This document shows, piece by piece, positions 25,377 through 32,988 of a stretch of 38,768 bases of DNA; position 1 is the stretch's first letter, and every line of letters starts with the position of its first letter. The position numbers and the translations under genes are program-made. The notes under the pieces were generated by a model. The model was given only the letters and a program-made list of their open reading frames with translations, made no database searches and was not told where the DNA came from. Source of the stretch: an uncultured Corynebacterium sp. GTDB lineage: Bacteria; Actinomycetota; Actinomycetes; Mycobacteriales; Mycobacteriaceae. Where the stretch lies: NCBI RefSeq assembly GCF_946221935.1, contig NZ_CAMIGN010000019.1, positions 1 to 38,768 on the forward strand, given 5' to 3'.

Positions 25377-25444
25377 TACGGACTAAGTAATTCCGCGTCC
25401 ATAAAGTCTGCTTAAAGGTGACTTAGTATGGCACACTAGAACCC

Positions 25445-26512
25445 ATGATTACGGTCAGTTCTCTTACCAAAGCCTATAAGGGCACCACGGTAGTCGATGA
25501 TTTGAACTTTGAGGTCTCTCCCGGAATCGTTACTGGTTTCTTGGGGCCTAATGGTGCTGGCAAGTCCACCACGATGCGCATGATCGTTGGCTTGGATAAG
25601 CCGACGAAGGGGACTGCCCGTATTGATGGCAAGGCGTACTCCGAGTTCGCCCGCCCTTTAGAGAAGGTAGGCACGCTGCTGGATGCCAAGTGGGTTCACC
25701 CCAACCGCAGCGCCGCTGCGCACCTGCAATGGGTCGCTGCAGCCAATGGCTTTTCCAAGAAGCGTGTGGATGAGGTGCTGGGCGTCGTGGGGCTCAGCGA
25801 TGTGGCAGGGCGTAAGGCCGGCAAGTTTTCGCTGGGTATGGGCCAGCGCCTAGGTCTGGCCTGTGCGTTGCTGGGCGACCCGGAGGTTTTGATCCTGGAC
25901 GAGCCCGTTAACGGCTTGGATCCGGAGGGTATCCGCTGGGTGCGTGACTTCGTCCGCGCGCTGGCACGTGAGGGTCGCACAGTCCTCATCAGTTCGCACT
26001 TGCTTAGTGAGATGGCACAGACTGCCGACCACCTTATCGTGATCGGCAAGGGACGTCTGGTTGCTAACCAGCGCACTCACGAGTTCATTAAGTCCACCTC
26101 TGAGGTCTCCACTGTTGTGCGCACCGACCACGTCGAGGAGATGAAGGCAGCGCTGACGGAGGAAAAGATGCGTTACGAGTTGGGCACGGATCTTGACGGC
26201 CGTCCGACCATTACCATCCCGCAGCAGGAGAGCGACTGGGTGGGTGCTTTGGCGTATAGCTATGGACTGCGTCTGCGGGAACTGTCCGAGAAGCGTCCGA
26301 GCCTGGAGGATGCATACTTGCGCATGACTCAGGAGCATGTGGAGTACCACGCAAATGTCGAGTCAGCGAAGGGCGGAGCCCCGAAGGCGCAAGACGGTGC
26401 CGACGGCAAAAAAGTCAAAGATGTCAGGGATGCCAAGAAATCTGAGCCGTCGGAAGGGCGTCAAAAAGAGACCGGTAACGCTGTACGCCTGAGGAAGGAA
26501 GGGGACAAGTAA
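25445..26512 (+). CDS. ABC transporter ATP-binding protein
   Basis: A 355-residue ATPase of the CcmA/bacitracin-resistance-like ABC-2 group. Walker A is GPNGAGKST (34-42), the signature is FSLGMGQR, and Walker B is VLILDEP, followed by the switch ISSHLLSEM. The last 50 residues are a low-complexity, Lys/Glu/Ala-rich tail unusual for the group. The permease gene starts on the last base of its stop codon (TAATG). With a MarR regulator directly downstream on the other strand, an efflux or envelope-stress role is plausible; the substrate is unknown. Confidence 0.88.
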   Translation: MITVSSLTKAYKGTTVVDDLNFEVSPGIVTGFLGPNGAGKSTTMRMIVGLDKPTKGTARIDGKAYSEFARPLEKVGTLLDAKWVHPNRSAAAHLQWVAAANGFSKKRVDEVLGVVGLSDVAGRKAGKFSLGMGQRLGLACALLGDPEVLILDEPVNGLDPEGIRWVRDFVRALAREGRTVLISSHLLSEMAQTADHLIVIGKGRLVANQRTHEFIKSTSEVSTVVRTDHVEEMKAALTEEKMRYELGTDLDGRPTITIPQQESDWVGALAYSYGLRLRELSEKRPSLEDAYLRMTQEHVEYHANVESAKGGAPKAQDGADGKKVKDVRDAKKSEPSEGRQKETGNAVRLRKEGDK

Positions 26513-27324
26513 TGATGAGGGTCATTAATTCGGAGTGGATCAAGCTCCGCAGTACAAAGGCGCTGTGGTGGACCACCGGGCTGATCCTGTTCTTCTCCCT
26601 GGGCTTCGCGCTGCTCAACGGTATGATGACCGGATCGTTGCTGACCAGTGAAGATGCCAAGAAGGATCCGGAGCTGTACCTTAGCGTCGCTGGGTCGATT
26701 GATTCCAGCATGGGGCTGAGCGGCTTCCTCTCCTTCGGCATGATGATCGTCATGATCCAGGCGGTCATGCTGGTGACCACCGAATACGGTGCGAACACAA
26801 GCAAGACCACCCTGCTGGCTACGCCGACTCGTTGGCAGGTGCCGTTCGCGAAGTTTGTGGTCTATGGCGTGGTGGCATCCGTGGTGGCCTTCATTTCCAA
26901 TGTCCTGGGTACTATCATCGCCCACTGGTCGCTGGGCTGGAAGCTCGAAGATCAGGAATTACTGAGCAAAGCCGGCCTAGGTGCAGACGGCCTGTGGGAG
27001 CGCGTCGGTCGTATTGAAATCTTCGTGCTGCTGACCATTGCAGCGGCCATCGGTGTGGGCTACCTTGTTCGCAATACCGCTGGTGGCATTGCCATTATGC
27101 TGCTGTGGAACCTGGTAATTGAGGGCACTCTGGTGCAGCTCGTACCCAAGGTGCGCGATTGGCTGCCGCCGTACATGCCCTTTACCAACGCCGATGCGTT
27201 TACCGGCATGCGTGATCTTGAAGATGCGCCTTGGGGGCAGACGGGTTCGATTCTGTACTTCGCTGCGTGGTGCGTGGTGCTGTTCTTGGTCGGGCTTGTA
27301 ATGCTGAAGAAGCGCGACGCTTAG
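26512..27324 (+). CDS. ABC-2 type permease
   Basis: A 270-residue integral membrane protein with about six hydrophobic segments (for example residues 22-42, 72-92, 120-140, 162-180, 185-205 and 247-265). The N-terminal SEWIKLRSTKALWWTT block is typical of permeases paired with CcmA-like ATPases. A second ATG three bases downstream is equally possible as start. Its stop overlaps the 3' end of the convergent marR gene by four bases. Confidence 0.85.
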   Translation: MMRVINSEWIKLRSTKALWWTTGLILFFSLGFALLNGMMTGSLLTSEDAKKDPELYLSVAGSIDSSMGLSGFLSFGMMIVMIQAVMLVTTEYGANTSKTTLLATPTRWQVPFAKFVVYGVVASVVAFISNVLGTIIAHWSLGWKLEDQELLSKAGLGADGLWERVGRIEIFVLLTIAAAIGVGYLVRNTAGGIAIMLLWNLVIEGTLVQLVPKVRDWLPPYMPFTNADAFTGMRDLEDAPWGQTGSILYFAAWCVVLFLVGLVMLKKRDA

Positions 27325-27863
27325 TCCGGATTGCGCTGAAGGTCATCCACCAGCGACTCGGCTGCCAAAGAAAGGTTTCGTAGGGCGGGCACGCCACGGC
27401 GTAGCTTGGCGATATCGCGGGCATCCATCCGGTCGGTGGCCTTGGTGATAATAAGCGCCCACTCGTCAGTAATGGAGTTCATCATATCCACGCCATCGTC
27501 CGTGAGATAGAGATCCTGGGCGCGTTTGTCCTCTGGGTTAGCCTGCCGGCGGATAAGCCCCGCATTGATGAGGCGGCGCACCGTTGCCGAGACATTGGAA
27601 GCGCGGAGGAAACGCAGACGTGCCACGTCCGATACTCCGCATCCGGGGTGTTGAGAGATAAACTGCAGCACCTCGATCTCCGACTGGGAGATCTCCAGCG
27701 ACTGGTTGGGACGCTCCATCAAACGTCGCGTGGCGGAAAGAAAGTCGTACACTGCGGTGGCGATCTCTGCGACGTCGATCTCCGGCAGAATTTCGGGTGC
27801 CTTACGTCCGCGTACCGGAGGGTGGGAAGGCGTCTGTGGCGGCTTCTGGGGTGACGGGGTCAT
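27321..27863 (-). CDS. MarR-family transcriptional regulator
   Basis: A 180-residue protein with a winged-helix MarR domain at about residues 40-150: QSEIEVLQFISQHPGCGVSDVA, then the recognition helix SNVSATVRRLINAGLI, then the wing RQANPEDKRAQDLYLT with its DxR-like tip. The first 25 residues are Pro-rich and probably disordered. It ends tail-to-tail with the ABC permease gene, so regulation of that transporter is a reasonable guess. An inverted-repeat cluster lies 70-120 bases upstream. Confidence 0.9.
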   Translation of the reverse strand: MTPSPQKPPQTPSHPPVRGRKAPEILPEIDVAEIATAVYDFLSATRRLMERPNQSLEISQSEIEVLQFISQHPGCGVSDVARLRFLRASNVSATVRRLINAGLIRRQANPEDKRAQDLYLTDDGVDMMNSITDEWALIITKATDRMDARDIAKLRRGVPALRNLSLAAESLVDDLQRNPD

Positions 27864-27931
27864 CAGGCGATACTCTCTTTTAGCGTTCGGACGATCTTAG
27901 TAGCTTGTGAATCACCCTATATGACGGCAAA

Positions 27932-27982
27932 AGTGCTATTGCGTTAATTGGCAATAATGAAAGTTACTTATTGCAAAGCACT
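27932..27982 (-). repeat. Nested inverted repeats between cls and marR
   Basis: TATTGC (27937-27942), GCAATA (27951-27956) and TATTGC (27969-27974) alternate in orientation, flanked by AGTGCT (27932-27937) and AGCACT (27977-27982). The outer arms overlap the cls stop codon. On the minus strand the outer arm is followed by TTTT, so it may be the terminator of the cls operon; the TATTGC-N8-GCAATA pair is also a plausible MarR operator. Confidence 0.45.
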
Positions 27983-29479
27983 GGTGAGACGGGCAACGTT
28001 ATCCACGTACTGCTTGTGGAGCGGGCGCGTACTCCATTGCTCCTCGGTCAACAGCGCCGAGCGCTCCTTGTATTCATTCGTGAGCTCTCGCAGTGCATTG
28101 AGTAACTCGCCCTTGCCGACCATCAAAGAAATCTCGTAGTTCAGGCCAAAGCTGCGCATGTCCATGTTGGAGCTGCCCATCACAGCCACCTCGCCATCGG
28201 CAATGGCGAACTTGGAGTGCAGCACTTTCGGGTAGGGGTATAGGTACATGTGCACACCGGCCTTTAAAAGCTCGGAGTAGTACGAAGCCTGGGCATGCCC
28301 CACCAGCGGTTGGTCCGACTTCTCGGAAACATATAGCTCCACCCGCACCCCGCGGTAGCAAGCCGTGGTCACGGCTTCCATGAGGGACTCATCAGGGATG
28401 AAATACGGGCTGATCAGCCGCAGCGTGTGCTTTGCATGATGAGCGATGGAGGTGAAAAGGCGCAGGTTTGGCTCGGTGGTAAACCCTGGACCGGAGGGCA
28501 CGACCTGCATGATGTCAGCGCCGGTGTCCTCATTGTTCGTGTCCAATCGCTGTTTGGCATCCGTGGGGTTGATGAGGTTCAGTTCTTCATTGGTCTCGGT
28601 GTACCAGTCCACGGCGAACACAGAGTTGATGGTGCTGACGATCGGGCCGGTGAGCTCCGCCATGACGTCTACCCATTCACGGCCGATCTTGTGGTTCTTT
28701 GAGCTTTGATAGGGTGCCTCGATCATGTTCTGTGAACCCATGAATGCCACCCGGCCATCCACGACCACCAGCTTGCGGTGGTTGCGCAGATCGGGACGGC
28801 GGAAGCGCCACTTCAGTGGTTGCAGTGGCAGCATTACTTGCCAGTCCACACCCATAGCGCGCAGCTTCTTGCCCAGCTTCTTGTTGCCCTTGTACTTGTG
28901 GGCGCCGATGTGATCCCACAGCACGCGCACCGTCACCCCACGTTGCGCGGCTCGGCCCAGTGCCTCGAAGAAAGGTGCAGTCGTATCATCCCAGGCCATG
29001 ATGTAAATCTCGACGTTGACGTAATCTTTGGCCGAGTCGACAGCGCGGGTCATTGCAGCAATCGATTCCTGATACTCCGAGTGCAGTGCAGTCATCGTCC
29101 CGTCGACGGCAGGCAGAGCTGTCAACTCGCGATTGAGGCGCACCAGCGAGCGCAGTTCGTCACTGAGTTCGCTATCCTCGGGTACGTCGGGTTCGTTGGA
29201 GCTCATCGTGCGGATCAGTTCGTTCGCCTGGTTCTGGATGCGGTGACGACGTCGGTTGATCGCTGGTGATCCCATCAGCAGGAATAGGAAAATGCCAAGG
29301 AAGGGGATCAGGAATATGGCGAGAAGCCAGGCCATGGCAGACGTTGGGCGTCGTTCTTTAGGGACCCAGCCGAGGGCAAAGACCTTGAGCGTGTAGTCCA
29401 GAACAACCAACGTGACCTGCCACCATTCCAAGTCGTCGGTGAACTGGCTAAACAGGCCGAGGAGATCAGGGATGGGCAT
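27968..29479 (-). CDS. cls: Cardiolipin synthase
   Basis: A 503-residue membrane-bound phospholipase-D-superfamily enzyme making cardiolipin. Two N-terminal hydrophobic segments (about 22-40 and 47-70) precede two HKD motifs: HRKLVVVDG (His234, Lys236, Asp241) and HSKFAIADG (His421, Lys423, Asp428), each followed by a GSxN block. Length and order are normal for ClsA-type enzymes. It starts three bases after the xth stop and is the last gene of the def-NAGS-xth-cls run. Confidence 0.93.
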   Translation of the reverse strand: MPIPDLLGLFSQFTDDLEWWQVTLVVLDYTLKVFALGWVPKERRPTSAMAWLLAIFLIPFLGIFLFLLMGSPAINRRRHRIQNQANELIRTMSSNEPDVPEDSELSDELRSLVRLNRELTALPAVDGTMTALHSEYQESIAAMTRAVDSAKDYVNVEIYIMAWDDTTAPFFEALGRAAQRGVTVRVLWDHIGAHKYKGNKKLGKKLRAMGVDWQVMLPLQPLKWRFRRPDLRNHRKLVVVDGRVAFMGSQNMIEAPYQSSKNHKIGREWVDVMAELTGPIVSTINSVFAVDWYTETNEELNLINPTDAKQRLDTNNEDTGADIMQVVPSGPGFTTEPNLRLFTSIAHHAKHTLRLISPYFIPDESLMEAVTTACYRGVRVELYVSEKSDQPLVGHAQASYYSELLKAGVHMYLYPYPKVLHSKFAIADGEVAVMGSSNMDMRSFGLNYEISLMVGKGELLNALRELTNEYKERSALLTEEQWSTRPLHKQYVDNVARLTSALQ

Positions 29480-29482
29480 AGT

Positions 29483-30283
29483 TTATTCCTCACCGTCTGA
29501 GTCGTAGTCCACGATCACGGGTGCGTGGTCGGAGGCACCTTTGCCCTTGCGCTCATCGCGATCGACCCGTGCGCCTGTAGGGGTGATACCGCGGGAGTAC
29601 TGCAGGTCGATGCGCATCCCCTCGCCCTTTTGGAAACGCATGGCCTGGTAATCCCAGTACGTGTATTCGTCGGCTACGAGGTCCGTCGCAGCCTGCATTC
29701 CCGCATCCTCTAAAGCGCGCAGGCGGGCGCGCTCATTGGGGGTTACGTGCGTCCTTCCGTTGAAGTAGCTGCGATCCCATACGTCCTCGTCGCGCGGGGC
29801 GATGTTGTAGTCGCCGACCAGGCATAATTTGTGGCTGCTCTTTCTTTTTGACGCCCCCACGCCCGCGCCACTGGCGTATTTCGCGAGGGTATCGAGCCAC
29901 CGCAACTTGTAGGAGTAGTGCGGATCCGCGATCTCTCGGCCATTCGGAACGTATAGGCTCCAGACCTCCACGCCAGCGCAGATAGCGCCAATGGCGCGCG
30001 CTTCCAGGGACTGTGTGGCGTCCAGATCCTTGTCGAAGCCGGGTTGGCCGAAGTCGGTCTGGACATCTTCGAGCCCCAACCGCGACAAGATGGCCACACC
30101 GTTGAAGCTATGGAGGCCGAAGTGAGCTTGCTCGTAGCCCGTGTCGGAAAAGTCCGGGAACTGTTTGTCGGTGCACTTGGTTTCCTGCAGACATAGCACG
30201 TCAACGTCGCTGCGCTGCAGAAATGCACGCACCCTTTCCTCGCGGGTGCGGACAGAATTGATGTTCCACGTGGCGATACGCAT
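29483..30283 (-). CDS. xth: Exodeoxyribonuclease III
   Basis: A 266-residue AP endonuclease/3'-exonuclease of the ExoIII group used in base excision repair. Catalytic blocks are RIATWNINSVRTR (Asn7), LCLQETKC (the metal-binding Glu), GDYNIAPRDEDVW and the C-terminal SDHAPVIVDY (Asp-His pair). The chain is full length. It lies 11 bases downstream of the GNAT gene and is in the same transcription direction as cls. Confidence 0.93.
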   Translation of the reverse strand: MRIATWNINSVRTREERVRAFLQRSDVDVLCLQETKCTDKQFPDFSDTGYEQAHFGLHSFNGVAILSRLGLEDVQTDFGQPGFDKDLDATQSLEARAIGAICAGVEVWSLYVPNGREIADPHYSYKLRWLDTLAKYASGAGVGASKRKSSHKLCLVGDYNIAPRDEDVWDRSYFNGRTHVTPNERARLRALEDAGMQAATDLVADEYTYWDYQAMRFQKGEGMRIDLQYSRGITPTGARVDRDERKGKGASDHAPVIVDYDSDGEE

Positions 30284-30294
30284 GGTTAAGCATT

Positions 30295-31329
30295 CTAGCG
30301 CGTACGCAAACTACGACTGCGGTGGTGTTCGCTGAATCCGAGCTTGTGGTACAGGGCTTTTCCGGCGGTGTTGGAGTCTATGACATCCAAATAGGCTCGG
30401 GTGGCACCGTTGGCGGCGCCCCAATCCAGAAGATGCTGGCACAGTAGAGTTCCCAGACCGCGACGGCGGTAGGTGGGTGTAACTGCGACGGCGGAATAGC
30501 CTAGCCATCCATTGGTGATGGTGGCGCGGGCGATGGCTGCGAGATTGTCGTCGACGGTGAGGCGTGCGAAACCCAGCTGTCCGTCGATACGGCGGCTCAG
30601 CAGGTCCAGTGCTTTTCGCGGGAGGGGTTGTCCGCGGAACTTGTACATGGAGAACCACTCAGCATCGGGTTCTGCATCCACAGTCAGTTCCACGTGTGCG
30701 TCGGTTAGAGAGGGGATCTGGAGGTGGCCGTTTGGCTCTGAGGTATTAGGCTGCCCCAGTTCTTTGCTCATAACGAGGATCTCTAGTCCCCGCTGACCTG
30801 GGAGATGCTCGGCGGCGCGCCCGATTCGATCGGGGATCATTAGTTGGCAGGGGAGGCCGTGGGAGCTATAGAACTCCTCCAGCTGGGTCAAAGGAACTTC
30901 TTGCAGGCCGGCATTGGGGCCGATCGGCACCGCAGAGTTGCTGCGTTCGGTAATGCCGTCGCCTGCGCGCGCCAGCCATCCGCCAATCAGTTGGTTATCG
31001 ATACCGGGGAACGCGGCCGCCTTTGCCGTTTCCAGAGCGCGGATATCGCTGTTGCGCACTGGTTTGGCGCTGAGAGTCTTGAGCACCACTACGTCCTCAT
31101 TGGCGATGATCAGATCGTCGACCTGCAAGGGCTTTACGCTGCGCAGCACACCGATCGCATCGGTAACGGTGTTGGTGTTCTGGCCGGTGTTGTGTACCAG
31201 GTGGCGCACCACTACGCGTGTGCCAGGCCGGATACTTACCGGGTCGGTACGACGGGAAATCGGGAACCCGAAGCCCTCCACGCGCCGCGCGCCTGCGTGG
31301 GCGGCGGAGAAGGTCGTGTCTTTATTCAT
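30295..31329 (-). CDS. GNAT protein, probable N-acetylglutamate synthase of the cg3035 type
   Basis: A 344-residue two-domain protein. The C-terminal third is a GNAT fold: YRRRGLGTLLCQHLL is the acetyl-CoA loop, and DSNTAGKALYHKLGF the final strand-helix. The N-terminal part, with RPGTRVVVRHLV and repeated beta-strand-like VVVLKTL segments, looks like an SH3-like barrel. The gene order def-GNAT-xth near pknG matches C. glutamicum cg3035, reported as a novel N-acetylglutamate synthase for arginine synthesis; the function here is inferred from that. The ATG at 31329 overlaps the end of def by eight bases. A longer frame would run far into def and is rejected. Confidence 0.75.
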   Translation of the reverse strand: MNKDTTFSAAHAGARRVEGFGFPISRRTDPVSIRPGTRVVVRHLVHNTGQNTNTVTDAIGVLRSVKPLQVDDLIIANEDVVVLKTLSAKPVRNSDIRALETAKAAAFPGIDNQLIGGWLARAGDGITERSNSAVPIGPNAGLQEVPLTQLEEFYSSHGLPCQLMIPDRIGRAAEHLPGQRGLEILVMSKELGQPNTSEPNGHLQIPSLTDAHVELTVDAEPDAEWFSMYKFRGQPLPRKALDLLSRRIDGQLGFARLTVDDNLAAIARATITNGWLGYSAVAVTPTYRRRGLGTLLCQHLLDWGAANGATRAYLDVIDSNTAGKALYHKLGFSEHHRSRSLRTR

Positions 31330-31903
31330 GCCCGAAAGGGTCCTCGTCCACGCCGGGAGTCCAGGTGTTGCCCGCGTGATCCCAGCCCTCGGCCTTGATG
31401 GCCTTCTTTGACTTGCGCTTCCAACGGCCAATCAGAGTATCGGTGTATAGGAAACCGTCGAGGTGCCCGACTTCATGCTGAAGGCAGCGGGCGAAGAAAC
31501 CGGTGCCTTCCACGGTAACTTCTTCACCGTTTTCATCGAGGCCAGTTACTCGTGCCCAGTCGGCGCGCCCGGTGGGGAAGGAATAACCAGGGACGGACAG
31601 GCAGCCTTCCTCATCCTCCTCGTCGTCTGGCATGGTCTCTGGGATCTCGCTGGTTTCTAGCACTGGGTTGATTACGCAGCCGCGGCGCATTGTGCCCAGT
31701 TCTGTGTCGGGGCAGTCGTAGACAAAGAATCTTTTGTTGACGCCAACCTGGTTGGCAGCGAGCCCTACGCCATTGGCGGCGGAGAGGGTCTCGAACATAT
31801 CTTCGATCAAGGTGGCGAGGTCGCCGATCTCGGCAGGATCTACCTCGGTGGTGGGGTTATGTAGGACGGGGTCGCCACAGATGACGATAGGCATGATGGT
31901 CAT
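31322..31903 (-). CDS. def: Peptide deformylase
   Basis: Removes the formyl group from nascent proteins. The 193-residue chain has the three family motifs: GVGLAANQ (45-52), EGCLSVPG with metal ligand Cys101, and HEVGH (143-147) with the two histidine ligands and catalytic Glu. HEVGHLDG replaces the more usual HExDH form. There is an acidic insertion (MPDDEEDEEG, 91-100). The ATG at 31903 is chosen because a TAGACT -10 box ends seven bases upstream and no ribosome binding site is present, indicating leaderless translation; a longer frame runs into the divergent gene. Confidence 0.93.
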   Translation of the reverse strand: MTIMPIVICGDPVLHNPTTEVDPAEIGDLATLIEDMFETLSAANGVGLAANQVGVNKRFFVYDCPDTELGTMRRGCVINPVLETSEIPETMPDDEEDEEGCLSVPGYSFPTGRADWARVTGLDENGEEVTVEGTGFFARCLQHEVGHLDGFLYTDTLIGRWKRKSKKAIKAEGWDHAGNTWTPGVDEDPFGHE

Positions 31904-31910
31904 AACAGAC

Positions 31911-31920
31911 AGTCTAGAAT
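31911..31920. promoter_or_regulatory. Overlapping divergent -10 boxes for def and DUF3263 gene
   Basis: On the minus strand TAGACT (31911-31916) ends seven bases before the def ATG; on the plus strand TAGAAT (31915-31920) ends eight bases before the DUF3263 ATG. Both fit TAnAnT and share two bases, so the two promoters should exclude each other. The intergenic gap is only 25 bases. Confidence 0.6.
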
Positions 31921-31928
31921 CTAGTTCC

Positions 31929-32138
31929 ATGTTGTCAGACCGAGAGATCGCCATTTTGGAGTTTGAGCGCCGCTGGTGGCTGGATAACAGTGCGAAAAAT
32001 GAGCATATCCGCGGTGAGTTCGGGGTGGATCCGGTGCGCTATTTCCAGCAGCTCAATCGCTTGATAGAGCGGCCGGAGGTATTGGATTTTGATCCGGTGT
32101 TAGTGCGGATGCTGTTGCGCCGCCGCGACGAGGGGTAG
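31929..32138 (+). CDS. DUF3263 small protein
   Basis: A 69-residue protein of the actinobacterial DUF3263 family: LSDREIAILEFERRWW at the N-terminus, then GVDPVRYFQQLNRLI, a predicted helix-turn-helix-like shape, and a basic C-terminus (RMLLRRRDEG). Function is unknown; a DNA-binding role is a guess from the fold and charge. The ATG at 31929 lies eight bases after a TAGAAT box and has no ribosome binding site, so it is probably leaderless. The LytR_C gene follows on the same strand with its own promoter. Confidence 0.8.
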   Translation: MLSDREIAILEFERRWWLDNSAKNEHIRGEFGVDPVRYFQQLNRLIERPEVLDFDPVLVRMLLRRRDEG

Positions 32139-32190
32139 CGCGCTGGCTAGAGCGCTCGAGTGAAGCGCGGAGAAAATGCGCGTGTCAGGC

Positions 32191-32218
32191 TTGTTACTAA
32201 TGTTACAGAAGTTAAAAT
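32191..32218 (+). promoter_or_regulatory. Promoter of the LytR_C gene, leaderless
   Basis: TTGTTA (32191-32196) and TAAAAT (32213-32218) are 16 bases apart, and the -10 box ends seven bases before the GTG start. The -35 region carries a direct repeat TGTTAC-TAA-TGTTAC (32192-32206). Confidence 0.6.
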
Positions 32219-32225
32219 CTGAGGC

Positions 32226-32939
32226 GTGACTGAATCGAATCGACCACGCCATGCACTCGACGACTCCGCGGATGATGAGAACCTCGGCCTGCCGCTGCGC
32301 GGCCTGGCCATGATCCTGCTCGCCGTAGCCGTTCTGCTGATCGGCTGGGGCGTATTCTCCATGACTAGCAAGGACTCCGAAGAATCCCCTCAAGCTAGCC
32401 AGAGTCAGCAGAGCCAGCCGAGCCAGCAGGGTCAGCCGGATCAGAAGGGGCAGCAGGGCCAGCAGGTTCCGGCAAAACAGGACGCTTCTGCGACATCGGC
32501 TTCGGAATCTGACAAGCCGAAGCCAGAAGACGAACAGGGAAGCCGCGAAAATGCTTCCGCTGCAGACCGAGGTGAAGGTGAAGCCGCGGGGGCGGAAGGT
32601 GGCGTCAATAAAGAAAACACCTACGTTGCCGTCCTTAATAACAGCCCCATCGCAGGGCTTGCCGGCGACGTAGCTAATAAGATGCGCGACCAGCAGTGGA
32701 ACAAGACTGGCGTGGGCAACCTACCGGACGAGTCGGGTACGTTCCCGAAGTCTGTGGTGCTCTACCCGAAGGGCAATGACGCCGAACGTCAGCTGGCTGA
32801 ACAGCTTGCTTCGGATCTTGGCATCGAGGCGCGTGAGCGCGATGAGGCGACGGATCGCAGCCTTGAGGGGGTAAAGATGCTGGAGGGGGAGCGTCCCGCA
32901 GGTGTGGTTGTTGTGACAACAAATGACATGCCCCGCTAA
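32226..32939 (+). CDS. LytR_C-domain membrane protein
   Basis: A 237-residue protein with a short cytoplasmic start, one membrane segment (about 27-46), a Gln/Ser/Pro-rich linker (about 52-130, with repeated Gln-Gly and Gln-Ser pairs) and a C-terminal LytR_C-type domain (about 132-235, NTYVAVLNNSPIAGLAGDVA at its start). The topology places the domain outside the membrane, in the wall space. LytR_C domains often accompany wall-polymer ligases, but no ligase domain is present. The start is GTG at 32226, seven bases after a -10 box. Confidence 0.82.
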   Translation: MTESNRPRHALDDSADDENLGLPLRGLAMILLAVAVLLIGWGVFSMTSKDSEESPQASQSQQSQPSQQGQPDQKGQQGQQVPAKQDASATSASESDKPKPEDEQGSRENASAADRGEGEAAGAEGGVNKENTYVAVLNNSPIAGLAGDVANKMRDQQWNKTGVGNLPDESGTFPKSVVLYPKGNDAERQLAEQLASDLGIEARERDEATDRSLEGVKMLEGERPAGVVVVTTNDMPR

Positions 32940-32988
32940 AGTAAGTATATTCTTTTAACTTCTGCCTAGATCCGTTTAAGGGGCCAAG

